DNA from: JANQQN01 sp964519665 | Lineage (GTDB): Bacteria; Myxococcota; Kuafuiibacteriia; Kuafuiibacteriales; Kuafuiibacteriaceae | Assembly (NCBI GenBank): GCA_964519665.1 | Contig: CAZFIV010000024.1 | Location: 1 to 64,000 of the forward strand | DNA: 64,000 bases | Direction: 5' to 3' | Part shown: piece after piece, positions 16,342-24,827 of the stretch | How the letters are laid out: each line of letters begins with the position of its first letter | Numbering within the stretch: position 1 is the stretch's first letter | Program-made: the position numbers and the translations under genes | Notes under the pieces: generated by a model | Seen by the model: the letters and a program-made list of their open reading frames with translations, nothing else | Database searches by the model: none | What the model was told of the DNA's origin: nothing

Positions 16342-16603
16342 TGTCTCGGGCGACGATTGTTCGCTCGATGACCCAACCGTCCAGATCGAAGGGCCTGACC
16401 GACGGCCCACCGAGGCTCCGGGCGTGGCCGGGGATACCACTGCGCCCGACACCTCTCCGCCCGTTGCAGGCCGCCCTGCAACATTGGGAGGACGTTGATT
16501 TCAGGAACGACATTGGCTCGACGCGCGGCGTTGGGTGCGCCATGATAGGGGCAAGGCGGGTCGGGTCGACGACCATGCCTGGGCTCGGGGGACCGTTCGC
16601 TTG

Positions 16604-19075
16604 ATGAACGTTGGGGACACTGTAGGGGGCTACCAGCTCGTCAAGCGGGTCGGAGAGGGGCCGTTCGGCGTCGTATGGCAGGCGCAGAGCCCTCGGGGCG
16701 CCCCACTCGCGCTCAAGCTGCTCAAGACGGCCTTTATTCAGCGCCCGGCTGGCCAGGCTGCCTTCACCCGTCTGCTCGCGTCGGTTCGGCTTCAGGAGCT
16801 GCTGCATCACGACCGCGTGGCCCGCCTCTATGGCGCCATTCAGGACGCCCAACACTCGGCCTACGGAATGGCGTGCGAGTTCGTAGAAGGACGGCTGGTC
16901 TCCGAGATCCGGATGCCGGCGACCGCTGAACAGGACGCGAAATCGCTGGCGGTTGTGTTGGCGTGGTTCGAAGAGCTCGGCGAAGTGCTCGCGTGGCTTC
17001 ACAGTCAGGGTTTCGTTCACGGCAACCTCAAGCCGACCAACGTCAAGCTCGTGCGGGAGAGCACCGGGCATCGAGTCAAGCTCCTGGATCTGCCCTGGTC
17101 CGCGATCGGATTGGCTGCCCCGGCCGAGGGCAAGCCGTCCTACCTCGCGCCGGAGCAACTGCGAGGCGCTCCCCCTTCGATGTACTCCGACCAGTACTCG
17201 TTGGCGAAAATGCTCATCGACGTCCTGGCCGGGTCGGGGCGTCCGGCGGGGGCCGGGCAGCTTCCCCCGAGCCTGACGATGGCACTCCAGCGGGCCAATC
17301 AACCTGAACCAGCGTACCGGTTCCCGCAGATCCTGGACTTCGTCAACGCGTTGCGGCTGGTGCGGGCGGAGCTCGCTCGTCCGCCGCCCGGCGTCTACAC
17401 GCCCTACGCGCCGTTCGTCGGCGCGGCGACCTCGAGCGTTTCGCCTCTAGCCAGTCTACCAGGCGTCGTCACCCCGCTCGGGGGCTTGGGCGCCGAGGCT
17501 TCGATCCCTGGGCTTCCGATCGTGCCTGGACCGGCTCCAGTCCCGGGGCTGATGCCAGGGCAGACGCCATCCCCCATGGCCGCCCCTCACCCCACGGCAT
17601 CGCAGACGTTTGGGGCCACGCCCGGTTCTCAAGGTCAGGGTCCAGCGTCGCCACACGGGACTGTCGTGCCGGCCGGTATCGTGCCCGGTGGAGGGCATGG
17701 TTCGATGACCGGGGGATCGCCGTCCTCGGTGCCGCCGTCGCCCTTGGACGACGCGGAAGACCCGGTGTTCGTGCCCACGGCGCGTCATCTGGGCAGAACG
17801 TCGACCGGATCGCTGCCCGAAACGGGCGAGCACGACGCGTCGTCGCTCATGGACACGCCGGCGATCGCGCCGTTGGCGACCGACCCGTACAACCGGATTG
17901 AGACGCCCGACGTCCCCGAGTCCTCGGCCGCAGGGGGGCACGACGAACGGCCCGGGATCGGGGGAGCGCCTGGCCTTTCGCCCGGCCGAGCCCAACAGCG
18001 GTGGGATGGTGGGTCGAACAACGGCGACCTTCGGAGCGACTCCGGCGACTTCGAATCAGCGCTTCCGAGGCCCGATCTGACCGGACCGACCGAATCGGGC
18101 GCGCGACCTGCCGAGGTGCGATCGAAGGCTCCGGAAACGAACGGATCCGAGGCTGAGCTTCGGTTTCCCCGCGCGCCGGTGGGCGCCGCAACCGCGCGGC
18201 CACGGGTCGATACCCTGCCGATGCTCAACAAGCCGGATCCCATGCCGCCGAGACTTGAGGTCCCCGATGAGCCCCCGACGTGGAACTATTGGCCCGCGTT
18301 GATCATCGGCGCGCTGCTCGTGTTCGCAGGGGTCATGGCGGCTGCTCGGTACAGTCAGACCATCACTTCGGAGCCTATCAAGAGCACGGTGGTCGACACC
18401 GTGCCTCCCGCTGATGACTTTCCCACCGCCGAGCCGCTGGCGCCGCCTGTCGGCGACGACCCCGGCGCCGATTCCGGCGACGCCGGCGTCGCCGGGGAAG
18501 CCGCCGTCAAGGCGAACCAACCGGGCGAAAAGCGTCGCCGCCGCGCCGCTGGCCCTCGCCAGCGAGGCAAGGCGAAGAGAACCGAGCGAGGCGCACCTGC
18601 GGCCGTCCGTCAGGGCGACCGCCGAAACGCCCGCGACGGAGATGGTTCTCGAAGAGAAGACGAGGCCGCCGCCGCGAACTCCGAAGCCGCTGACGCCGAA
18701 GCCTTCGAAGAGGCGCAAATCGGGTGTGACGAGGGCGATGGCGAGTCCTGTCTGGAGGTCTCGGAGTTCTTCAAGAAAAGCGGCAATGCTCGCGCGGCTC
18801 GCGGCGCCGCGAAACGGGCTTGCGACTTCGGTGAGCGTCAGGGCTGCCTGGTTGCCGCCTGGGCCTTCAGCTACCGCCCGGAGGTCGCTTTCACGTTGTT
18901 CGAGAAGGGGTGTGAGCTCAAGTCGGCCTCCTGTTGTCACCAAGCGGCGTTTCGGCTCGAAAAGGGTATCGGGGTTAACCGAGACCTCGACAAAGCGGCC
19001 GTTTTGGCCGAACGCGCTTGCCGGTTGGGCCGTCAAGACAGGTGTCAGACCAACACCAGCACTTCGACAGACTGA
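16604..19075 (+). CDS. Membrane pseudokinase with C-terminal Sel1-like repeats
   Basis: The 823-residue protein starts with a protein-kinase fold: glycine loop GEGPFGVV (17-24), Lys38, and an intact APE (182-184). The catalytic loop reads HGNLKPTN (H139-N146), so the HRD Asp is Asn, and DFG is replaced by DLP (162-164). A long Pro/Gly/Ser-rich region follows, then a membrane segment (about 560-583) and a basic linker. The last 110 residues form Cys-rich Sel1-like helical repeats (GCDEGDGESC, ACDFGERQGC, ACRLGRQDRC). The Sel1 part should be periplasmic. It probably scaffolds or binds ligand and does not phosphorylate. The ATG at 16604 matches the start of the kinase fold. Confidence 0.85.
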   Translation: MNVGDTVGGYQLVKRVGEGPFGVVWQAQSPRGAPLALKLLKTAFIQRPAGQAAFTRLLASVRLQELLHHDRVARLYGAIQDAQHSAYGMACEFVEGRLVSEIRMPATAEQDAKSLAVVLAWFEELGEVLAWLHSQGFVHGNLKPTNVKLVRESTGHRVKLLDLPWSAIGLAAPAEGKPSYLAPEQLRGAPPSMYSDQYSLAKMLIDVLAGSGRPAGAGQLPPSLTMALQRANQPEPAYRFPQILDFVNALRLVRAELARPPPGVYTPYAPFVGAATSSVSPLASLPGVVTPLGGLGAEASIPGLPIVPGPAPVPGLMPGQTPSPMAAPHPTASQTFGATPGSQGQGPASPHGTVVPAGIVPGGGHGSMTGGSPSSVPPSPLDDAEDPVFVPTARHLGRTSTGSLPETGEHDASSLMDTPAIAPLATDPYNRIETPDVPESSAAGGHDERPGIGGAPGLSPGRAQQRWDGGSNNGDLRSDSGDFESALPRPDLTGPTESGARPAEVRSKAPETNGSEAELRFPRAPVGAATARPRVDTLPMLNKPDPMPPRLEVPDEPPTWNYWPALIIGALLVFAGVMAAARYSQTITSEPIKSTVVDTVPPADDFPTAEPLAPPVGDDPGADSGDAGVAGEAAVKANQPGEKRRRRAAGPRQRGKAKRTERGAPAAVRQGDRRNARDGDGSRREDEAAAANSEAADAEAFEEAQIGCDEGDGESCLEVSEFFKKSGNARAARGAAKRACDFGERQGCLVAAWAFSYRPEVAFTLFEKGCELKSASCCHQAAFRLEKGIGVNRDLDKAAVLAERACRLGRQDRCQTNTSTSTD

Positions 19076-19140
19076 GGGGTGACGTCCCTGGGGCCTCATT
19101 GAGCGCTTCGGTCGGACCCGACGACGTCTACTCCATCGAG

Positions 19141-20469
19141 CTACTGCATCGAGCTAGTTTCCTCCACCACGCGGATGAAGTCGTCGACCGCCGCCACTGG
19201 GTCTTCCCGAGTTGCGAAATCGGCGAGGAGCGTCGGGTCCAGCCCGGGCAGCAGCGCACTGCGGCTGACCACGATGTAGGTGCCTTCGTCGAGGCGCCGG
19301 ATTCTGAGTTGCCCGCGCGACCAGCTCCAAAGCTCGGTAATGCCGATTTTTGCGTACCCGGCCAACCAGCCGCTCTTTTCGGGATCCAGAGACTCGAATA
19401 CGAAGTCGGGCTTCGCTTTGGTCTCGTCGCCCACCACGAACGCTTCTTCCGTTTCGATGCCTACGGCCCCATCGGAACTCTCGAGGGCCCAGCTTCCCCG
19501 CAGGCGAAGAGGGCGCCCTTTGAGCTGGGCATAAGCGATCAGGAGACGACCGATATTGGCGGTGATTCGGCGTCGTTCGGGCCGGGGCGGATGAAGCTCG
19601 AGGATGCCATCTCGAAAGGTGAGCCTCGGCGCGGTCGCCGCTCCGCGCATAGCCCGCAGAGCTCGAAAGTCGGTTAGGGTCACCCCGGGCAGCCGAATGG
19701 GTTGCAGGTCGGTGCGTCTCAGCTCGGCGTCTTCGAGTCGTTCCGACAGGTCGGCGCGCTCTCTCTTGAGCGTTTCGAAAGCCGCCCGAAGCTGCTCGAC
19801 CTCACGAATAGCCTCTCGCTGTGCCTCGAGCTCTCGGTCGGTCTCTTCGAGCGATGCGGTCAGCTGTTCGACGGTATCGTTCGAGTAGGCAAGCTGACTT
19901 TGGAGCTCCTCGATCGATCGCCGCTGAGCGTCGCCCGGCCCGCCCGGCTCACCGGACGAGCCCGAGGTGAGCCACGCAGCGCCGATGACCCCGGCCGCAA
20001 CGATCGCGAACAGCGCCCACATCGGTACCGCGCGAGGCGCTCGGCGGCCGTACCGGTGAAGAGCCGTGAGAATTTCCTCGGTCAGGTCGGGCATCAGTCC
20101 AGGGAGACGGACGTCGATCAGCCAGGCGTCGGGTTGCCCGGCCACCGGGACGACCGACCGGAGGTCGCACACCAACGACTCGACCTTCTCGTGCAGCTCG
20201 GTGGCCAAGAACGACATCACCACCTTCTGTTGCGTGGACAGGCGAAGCGACAAGGGACGACCGGCTCGACCCATCACGCTCACCCGCATGTCGTAGCCCG
20301 ACACCTCGGTGGCGATCCCCAGCATGGGCTCGGCGATTCGGCGGCGCCCGGTTTCGTCGAGGAGCCGGAGGCTCACCGGGATCAGGGTTTCGGTGCGACG
20401 ACGGAGGTGCTTCGGAATACCGCTACGCCCCGTCCGGCCGTCGGCGGGCAGAACATGAGACGTCGCCAC
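19141..20469 (-). CDS. PilZ-like / transmembrane / coiled-coil / Uma2-fold fusion
   Basis: The 442-residue protein has four parts. Residues about 20-130 resemble a PilZ domain (RRRTETLIPVSL, then GIATEVSGYDMRVSV). Residues 147-167 are a membrane helix. Residues 183-252 form a heptad-rich coiled coil. Residues 280-420 match Uma2 (DUF820) endonuclease-like proteins: PRLTFRDGILELHPPRPERR, KPDFVFES, YAKIGITELWSW and SRSALLPGL. The PD and Glu of the PD-(D/E)xK fold are present, but the usual Lys aligns with Trp368, so nuclease activity is doubtful. GTG start; divergent from the PilZ-like Hsp70 gene across 183 bp. Function is unknown; a membrane-tethered sensor or scaffold is an inference. Confidence 0.75.
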   Translation of the reverse strand: MATSHVLPADGRTGRSGIPKHLRRRTETLIPVSLRLLDETGRRRIAEPMLGIATEVSGYDMRVSVMGRAGRPLSLRLSTQQKVVMSFLATELHEKVESLVCDLRSVVPVAGQPDAWLIDVRLPGLMPDLTEEILTALHRYGRRAPRAVPMWALFAIVAAGVIGAAWLTSGSSGEPGGPGDAQRRSIEELQSQLAYSNDTVEQLTASLEETDRELEAQREAIREVEQLRAAFETLKRERADLSERLEDAELRRTDLQPIRLPGVTLTDFRALRAMRGAATAPRLTFRDGILELHPPRPERRRITANIGRLLIAYAQLKGRPLRLRGSWALESSDGAVGIETEEAFVVGDETKAKPDFVFESLDPEKSGWLAGYAKIGITELWSWSRGQLRIRRLDEGTYIVVSRSALLPGLDPTLLADFATREDPVAAVDDFIRVVEETSSMQ

Positions 20470-20652
20470 CGCACTTCAACTTACCTCGCTTTATGTTCCC
20501 GGTGCCACTGGGCTGACCCGGACTCGTGGGATTCGAAACCAAAAGATAGTCAGGGTTCAAAGGTTCAGTGGGTCGACGCGGATGTTGACTGCCCGCAAGC
20601 CGAGCCGATAATCGCGCGAGCCGTCCCGCCGAGCGTTAGGCTTGATTCTGCG
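20470..20652. promoter_or_regulatory. Divergent intergenic region between the two PilZ-like fusion genes
   Basis: This 183-bp region must hold the promoters of both divergent genes. I see no clear palindrome or consensus promoter by eye. Its central part is less GC-rich than the flanking coding sequence (around AACCAAAAGATAGTCAGG). Confidence 0.4.
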
Positions 20653-22605
20653 ATGACCGCTGCGACGCCGCCAACGATCGTTCCCCCTCCCCAGAGCAAG
20701 GTTCGCGTCCGGATCGCCGGGAGGTCCGAAGTGAGCGAAGGGGTTGTCGAGCGGTTCAGCGAAGCCGGGGTGATGTTGAGCCTCAGACGAGCGCCCGAGC
20801 TCGGGATCATGACCCTGCTCGAATTCATCGGCGAAGACGAGTCGGTAGTGCTGAGACGGACGGCCTGCGTGGTCTTCCGCCGCGGCGCCCCGGTCGACGG
20901 CGGGGCCATCTCCGCCGCGCTGGAATTCGTCGACCTCGGTCCCCCCGAAGACCCAGCCCGGGCGACCTTGCTGACCCGTTTCTTCCGGTTGTTTTCTCGC
21001 AAGAGAGTCGACGGCGCGCCCGTCGATGAAGACCTCCCTTCCGAAGAGTCGCTCTCGACCGACGGCCCGGTGCTGGGCATCGATCTCGGTACCAGCACCA
21101 GCTGCGCGGCGCTGGTTCACAACGGGCGGGTACAAGTCGTCCAGCACGTGCACGGGTCTACGATTCCTTCGGTCGTCCACTTCGATACCTCGGGGCGCCG
21201 GCGGGTGGGCGTCGCCGCCCGAGAGAAGATCCCGCTCGAGCCCACCCGCACGGTGTTCGGGTCGAAGCGGTTCTTAGGGCGTCCCTTCACCTCGATGGAG
21301 GTCCGGCGCTGGGGCCATTTCTTCCCGTACCAGCTGGTGCAGGGCGCGGGTGGCGCCACCGCCGTCAAGATCGGGCACGAGCTATTCAGTCTGGAGGAGG
21401 TCGCGGCCGAGATTCTCCGCGCCCTCAAGCGACGCGCCGAGACGGTCGCGGGCCGCCCGGTCGGCCGCGCCGTCATATCGGTGCCCGCGTATTTTGGGGA
21501 GTCCCAGCGGCAGGCGGTTCGGCACGCCGGATTGAAGGCTCGTCTGCGGGTGGAGCGCATCATCAACGAGCCCACCGCGGCGGCGGTCGCGTACGGCTTT
21601 GGCCGGAGGCTTCAAACGACCATTCTGGTGTTCGACCTAGGCGGGGGCACCTTCGACGTGTCGATTCTCAAGATCGACGGCGACGATATGCGGGTGCTCG
21701 CCACTGGGGGCGACCCTTTCCTCGGTGGATCCGATTTCGACGACCGGCTGACCGAGCTGGCGTTCACGACCTATGAGCGGCGAACCAAGCGAAATCTTCG
21801 CGATGACTATGTGGCTGTCCAGCGGGTTCGAATGGGCGCCGAGCGGGCCAAGATCCAGCTGACCGAGTCCAGAGAAGCGATGGTCGACGTGCCCAACGTG
21901 ACGGTCATCGACGGTCAGGCCATCGACTTTTCGGTCAAGGTCACCCGCGACATGTACACCCAGGTGGTGGGCGACCTCGTCGATCGCGCGCTGCTGATCG
22001 TCGACGGGGTGCTCAAGGCGGCGGGCCTGACAGGCCGGGATATCGACGAGGTCGTGCTCGTCGGCGGACAGACCCGGAGCCCAGTCGTTCGCGAGCGAGT
22101 GCTCGAACGCTTCGGCAAGAAGCTGTCCAAGAGGTTACATGCCGAAGAAGCGGTCGCCGTCGGCGCGGCTCTGGTGGGCGAGTCGGTAGCCAAGAACCTG
22201 TCCCTCACCCTGAAAGACGTATTGACCGCGTCGCTGTGGGTCCGCTTGGGCGACGGACCGGGCCGACTCATTCTTTCGCAGGGGATCGCGCTACCTGCGA
22301 GCGCTACCCTCGACGTGCCCGCGACGTCCTCCCTGTCTTCGATGTCGTCGATGCTGATCGGGCCGAACGGTGAGGCGGAGCTACTGGTTCGCTTTTACCG
22401 AGGCGAAGCGGCCGACCCCCAAGACAACGCGTTCATCGGGTCCTTCACGTTGGACGCAGCCAGCGACGACGACCGTCGAGTGGAGGTCTCGGTCGACCAG
22501 GAAGGTCTGCTATCGGTGAAGGTGAACGACCCGACCCGCGGGGAGTCGAAGCCGATGCAAATCAGCTTGCTGGACGCCGGTCCGCTGCCCTTTGAAGAGT
22601 CGTAA
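20653..22605 (+). CDS. PilZ-like domain fused to a lidless Hsp70
   Basis: The 650-residue protein begins with a PilZ-like domain (about 14-110; RIAGR resembles RxxxR, RFSEAG resembles the DxSxxG loop, and it closes with ALEFVDLG). After a charged linker, Hsp70 starts at about 140 with the full ATPase signature set: GIDLGTSTSC, INEPTAAAVAYGFG, FDLGGGTFDVSIL and VLVGGQTRSP. A short beta substrate-binding region follows, but the alpha-helical lid and EEVD-like tail are absent. It should be a cytosolic ATP-driven chaperone-like protein whose PilZ part may recruit it to c-di-GMP or a membrane partner. I chose ATG 20653 because the fold begins there; the open frame upstream runs antisense through the neighbour. 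Confidence 0.85.
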   Translation: MTAATPPTIVPPPQSKVRVRIAGRSEVSEGVVERFSEAGVMLSLRRAPELGIMTLLEFIGEDESVVLRRTACVVFRRGAPVDGGAISAALEFVDLGPPEDPARATLLTRFFRLFSRKRVDGAPVDEDLPSEESLSTDGPVLGIDLGTSTSCAALVHNGRVQVVQHVHGSTIPSVVHFDTSGRRRVGVAAREKIPLEPTRTVFGSKRFLGRPFTSMEVRRWGHFFPYQLVQGAGGATAVKIGHELFSLEEVAAEILRALKRRAETVAGRPVGRAVISVPAYFGESQRQAVRHAGLKARLRVERIINEPTAAAVAYGFGRRLQTTILVFDLGGGTFDVSILKIDGDDMRVLATGGDPFLGGSDFDDRLTELAFTTYERRTKRNLRDDYVAVQRVRMGAERAKIQLTESREAMVDVPNVTVIDGQAIDFSVKVTRDMYTQVVGDLVDRALLIVDGVLKAAGLTGRDIDEVVLVGGQTRSPVVRERVLERFGKKLSKRLHAEEAVAVGAALVGESVAKNLSLTLKDVLTASLWVRLGDGPGRLILSQGIALPASATLDVPATSSLSSMSSMLIGPNGEAELLVRFYRGEAADPQDNAFIGSFTLDAASDDDRRVEVSVDQEGLLSVKVNDPTRGESKPMQISLLDAGPLPFEES

Positions 22606-22653
22606 GGTCCTTAGGTCTTTTGCGGACAGAACGTCGCTCGCGGAGGCTCGGCG

Positions 22654-23766
22654 CTAGACGAGGCGGTTTTGGGCGGCTACGCCGTACAGGAGCTGATCGC
22701 TCAGGGAGCCGCCGGACTGCAGCAGCCCCAGCATGGCGGTGAGGGCGTTCATGGGCGAGTTGATGTTGCCGAAATAGCTCGGCCAACCGCCGAAGAGAGC
22801 GTTCATGAACTCGCCCTGGATCTGCTTGGCGTGCAGGCCGTAGGCCATTGGCAGCGAGTGCTCGAGGCCGCGAGGTCCCATGAGTTGGCCGGCCATCTGC
22901 GCGTACTCGTCGTTCAGGTAACCGTAGAGCATATTGGTGTACGCGGGACTGCCGGGGGCCGGCCGCATGTGCGGAGCGACGGTGGCCATCAGGCTCTCGT
23001 CGACCTTCTGGTCGTAGATCTTGTGATTGCCAGCGCTGACCTTGGTGGCACCGGTGATCACGCCGTCGAGCTGGCCGTTGCGCTCGCGCATCCAGTGAAT
23101 GTTCTTACCGTCGCCGGCGAGGTGGAACGTGTCTTTGTTGGGGTTGGTGGTCAGCGACAGCGCCCGGTACTCGTACGCGTCGTAGTGGTGCGTCGAGGTG
23201 GGTTTGCTGGTGTTGATGCCCTGCACCTCGACCCGGTCTTGGCCGTTCATGATGTTGAGGCCGGTGGTCACCGACTGACCGTTGCCCTTGCTAGGGTCGT
23301 AGTTGGTGATCGCTTCGATGCGGGTACCGTCGGGAAGGACGAAGTCCGAGTTCTTGGTGAAGTCCCACCGGGTGCCGTCGGCTTCGGAGACATGGGGGTC
23401 GCCCCAGACTCGGGTCACATCTTCGCCGTCGGGGCCCTTGATGTTCCATGCGCACTGTTTGCCTTCAGCGGTGATGACGTAGCCGCCGGCCGTCTTCCAC
23501 TGGTTCTCTGCGATCTGGGTGACGCCCTTCGCTGCGGGCGGGCCCGAAAGGTTGATGTCGGGCGATGGGATGCAGCCGCAGCGCGGGAGGGCGACATCTT
23601 GTCCGCCGTAGCATCCGCCGGGCATGATGCCGTGACGACCACCGAAGAAGTCGTCGAGCATCGGTCCGAGGGCCCGAACATCGTTGTTGTTGCTGACGAT
23701 GTTGTTCCCGAACAGGCTGAAGTTAAAGTTGAAGTTGAAGGTGTCTCCGAATCTTACGCTTCCCAT
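22654..23766 (-). CDS. DUF1521 (MIIA-type) predicted autocleaving protein
   Basis: The 370-residue protein contains WGDPHVSEADGTRWDFTKNS (about 121-140), followed by a beta-rich DUF1521 region. This is the GD-PH signature of the metal-ion-inducible autocleavage domain known from the rhizobial type III effector NopE1, which cuts its own Asp-Pro bond (here D123-P124) when calcium is present. The N-terminus is a low-complexity FNFNFNFSLF stretch, then a Cys cluster (CYGGQDVALPRCGC, 52-65); there is no Sec signal. The C-terminal 130 residues are helical and unassigned. I chose ATG 23766 (MGSVRFGD) with GGAG upstream. A role as a secreted or calcium-sensing protein is an inference. Confidence 0.8.
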   Translation of the reverse strand: MGSVRFGDTFNFNFNFSLFGNNIVSNNNDVRALGPMLDDFFGGRHGIMPGGCYGGQDVALPRCGCIPSPDINLSGPPAAKGVTQIAENQWKTAGGYVITAEGKQCAWNIKGPDGEDVTRVWGDPHVSEADGTRWDFTKNSDFVLPDGTRIEAITNYDPSKGNGQSVTTGLNIMNGQDRVEVQGINTSKPTSTHHYDAYEYRALSLTTNPNKDTFHLAGDGKNIHWMRERNGQLDGVITGATKVSAGNHKIYDQKVDESLMATVAPHMRPAPGSPAYTNMLYGYLNDEYAQMAGQLMGPRGLEHSLPMAYGLHAKQIQGEFMNALFGGWPSYFGNINSPMNALTAMLGLLQSGGSLSDQLLYGVAAQNRLV

Positions 23767-23959
23767 ATCCCGCTCCGCGTGTGGGAGGGCGGTTGGACTT
23801 CCTGTCCAGGCGGCCACCCCATGCAGTCGATGCACTTATCGGATGCCCGGGCGTTCCGTTGCCAAAAATCCTTAAAGAAGCACGAGCGGTGCGATTGCGT
23901 AAGGGACGATCGACCGATGCCGACTGGTCGCCGGCCCGGCGACGGGGCATCATTCCACC

Positions 23960-24679
23960 ATGAATCCGGTGGTGGGAATCTGGATAAGGGTGGGTACGGG
24001 TCTGGCGGTCGGCGTTCTCGCGGGCGCGTCAAACCTCGCGCTGGCGGCGCCCGCAGGTCCGACTCGCACCGCAACCGTCGCCGAGGTGGGAGAGGGCCTA
24101 GAGCGGTACAAGGGCTTTTCGATCGGCGAGGATGCCGAGGCGCGGGACGCGATGGCTGCGGGACCGGGCGCCGTCGACAACACCGATATGTCTGGCGAGA
24201 CGAGCTCAGCGGTTCGTGAACGGCGAATCGATCTCGATTTCCAGGGTGCGTCGGTCGTCAACGCTCTGAGGCAGCTCGCGCTGGTCGGGGGCGTCAACAT
24301 CGTCATCGCGGAAGACGTCCAGGGCCGGGTCACGATGAGGCTTCGCCAGGTGCGATGGTCGGCGGCACTGGATGCTATCACCCGCAGCCAAGGTCTCGGG
24401 GTATACCGAAGCGGAGAGATCTTGTTCGTCGACCGGCTCGAGCGCTTGGCGGCGTACGAGCAAGCGCAGCTCCGGTGGCGGAAGGCCACCGAGGCCACGA
24501 TGCCTCTGGTGACTCGGATCATCCGACTGTCGTACGCCCGGGCCGACGACGTAGCACCGATCATTCAGGGGCTCCTCACCGAGCGCGGCTCCGTCATCGT
24601 CGACCGCCGGACGAACACGCTCGTCGTGACCGACGTGGCCAGCCGCGTCGACGCGGCGATGAAGAAGATCGCCCGCTGA
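23960..24679 (+). CDS. Stand-alone secretin-type N-domain protein (PilQ-like)
   Basis: The 239-residue protein has a signal peptide (GTGLAVGVLAGASNLALAAP), a linker, then an STN-like domain (about 78-150: IDLDFQGASVVNALRQLAL, VVIAEDV-type strand, AALDAITRSQGL) and a secretin N1/NolW-like domain (about 165-238: RIIRLSYARADDVAPIIQGL, GSVIVDRRTNTLVVTD). It ends at TGA right where the next N-domain or the secretin barrel would begin in PilQ. It may be a periplasmic adaptor for a pilus or secretion system, or a remnant of a full secretin. No pilM-P genes are nearby. Confidence 0.78.
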   Translation: MNPVVGIWIRVGTGLAVGVLAGASNLALAAPAGPTRTATVAEVGEGLERYKGFSIGEDAEARDAMAAGPGAVDNTDMSGETSSAVRERRIDLDFQGASVVNALRQLALVGGVNIVIAEDVQGRVTMRLRQVRWSAALDAITRSQGLGVYRSGEILFVDRLERLAAYEQAQLRWRKATEATMPLVTRIIRLSYARADDVAPIIQGLLTERGSVIVDRRTNTLVVTDVASRVDAAMKKIAR

Positions 24680-24709
24680 CGACCGCTGACGACCGCTGAC
24701 GACCGCTGA
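24677..24709. repeat. 10-bp tandem repeat giving stops in all frames
   Basis: CGACCGCTGA repeats directly from the stop codon of the secretin N-domain gene. Because 10 is not a multiple of three, TGA falls in frame 0 (24677), +1 (24687), +2 (24697) and 0 again (24707). Confidence 0.9.
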
Positions 24710-24827
24710 ATGCCGGCTTATACCTATGATGACCGATGAAGTTGTCGCTCTGGGGGCCTAACATCACAGTGGCCCCTAAGGTAGGGTAAGAGGGAAGGCG
24801 GGCTCTCTGGGGCCGGTTTCAGTACCA

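Noticed and set aside
24753..24776. GGGGCC/GGCCCC hairpin upstream of the DUF4342 gene
   Set aside because: Six-pair stem with a 12-base loop and no U tract; expected by chance in such GC-rich DNA.
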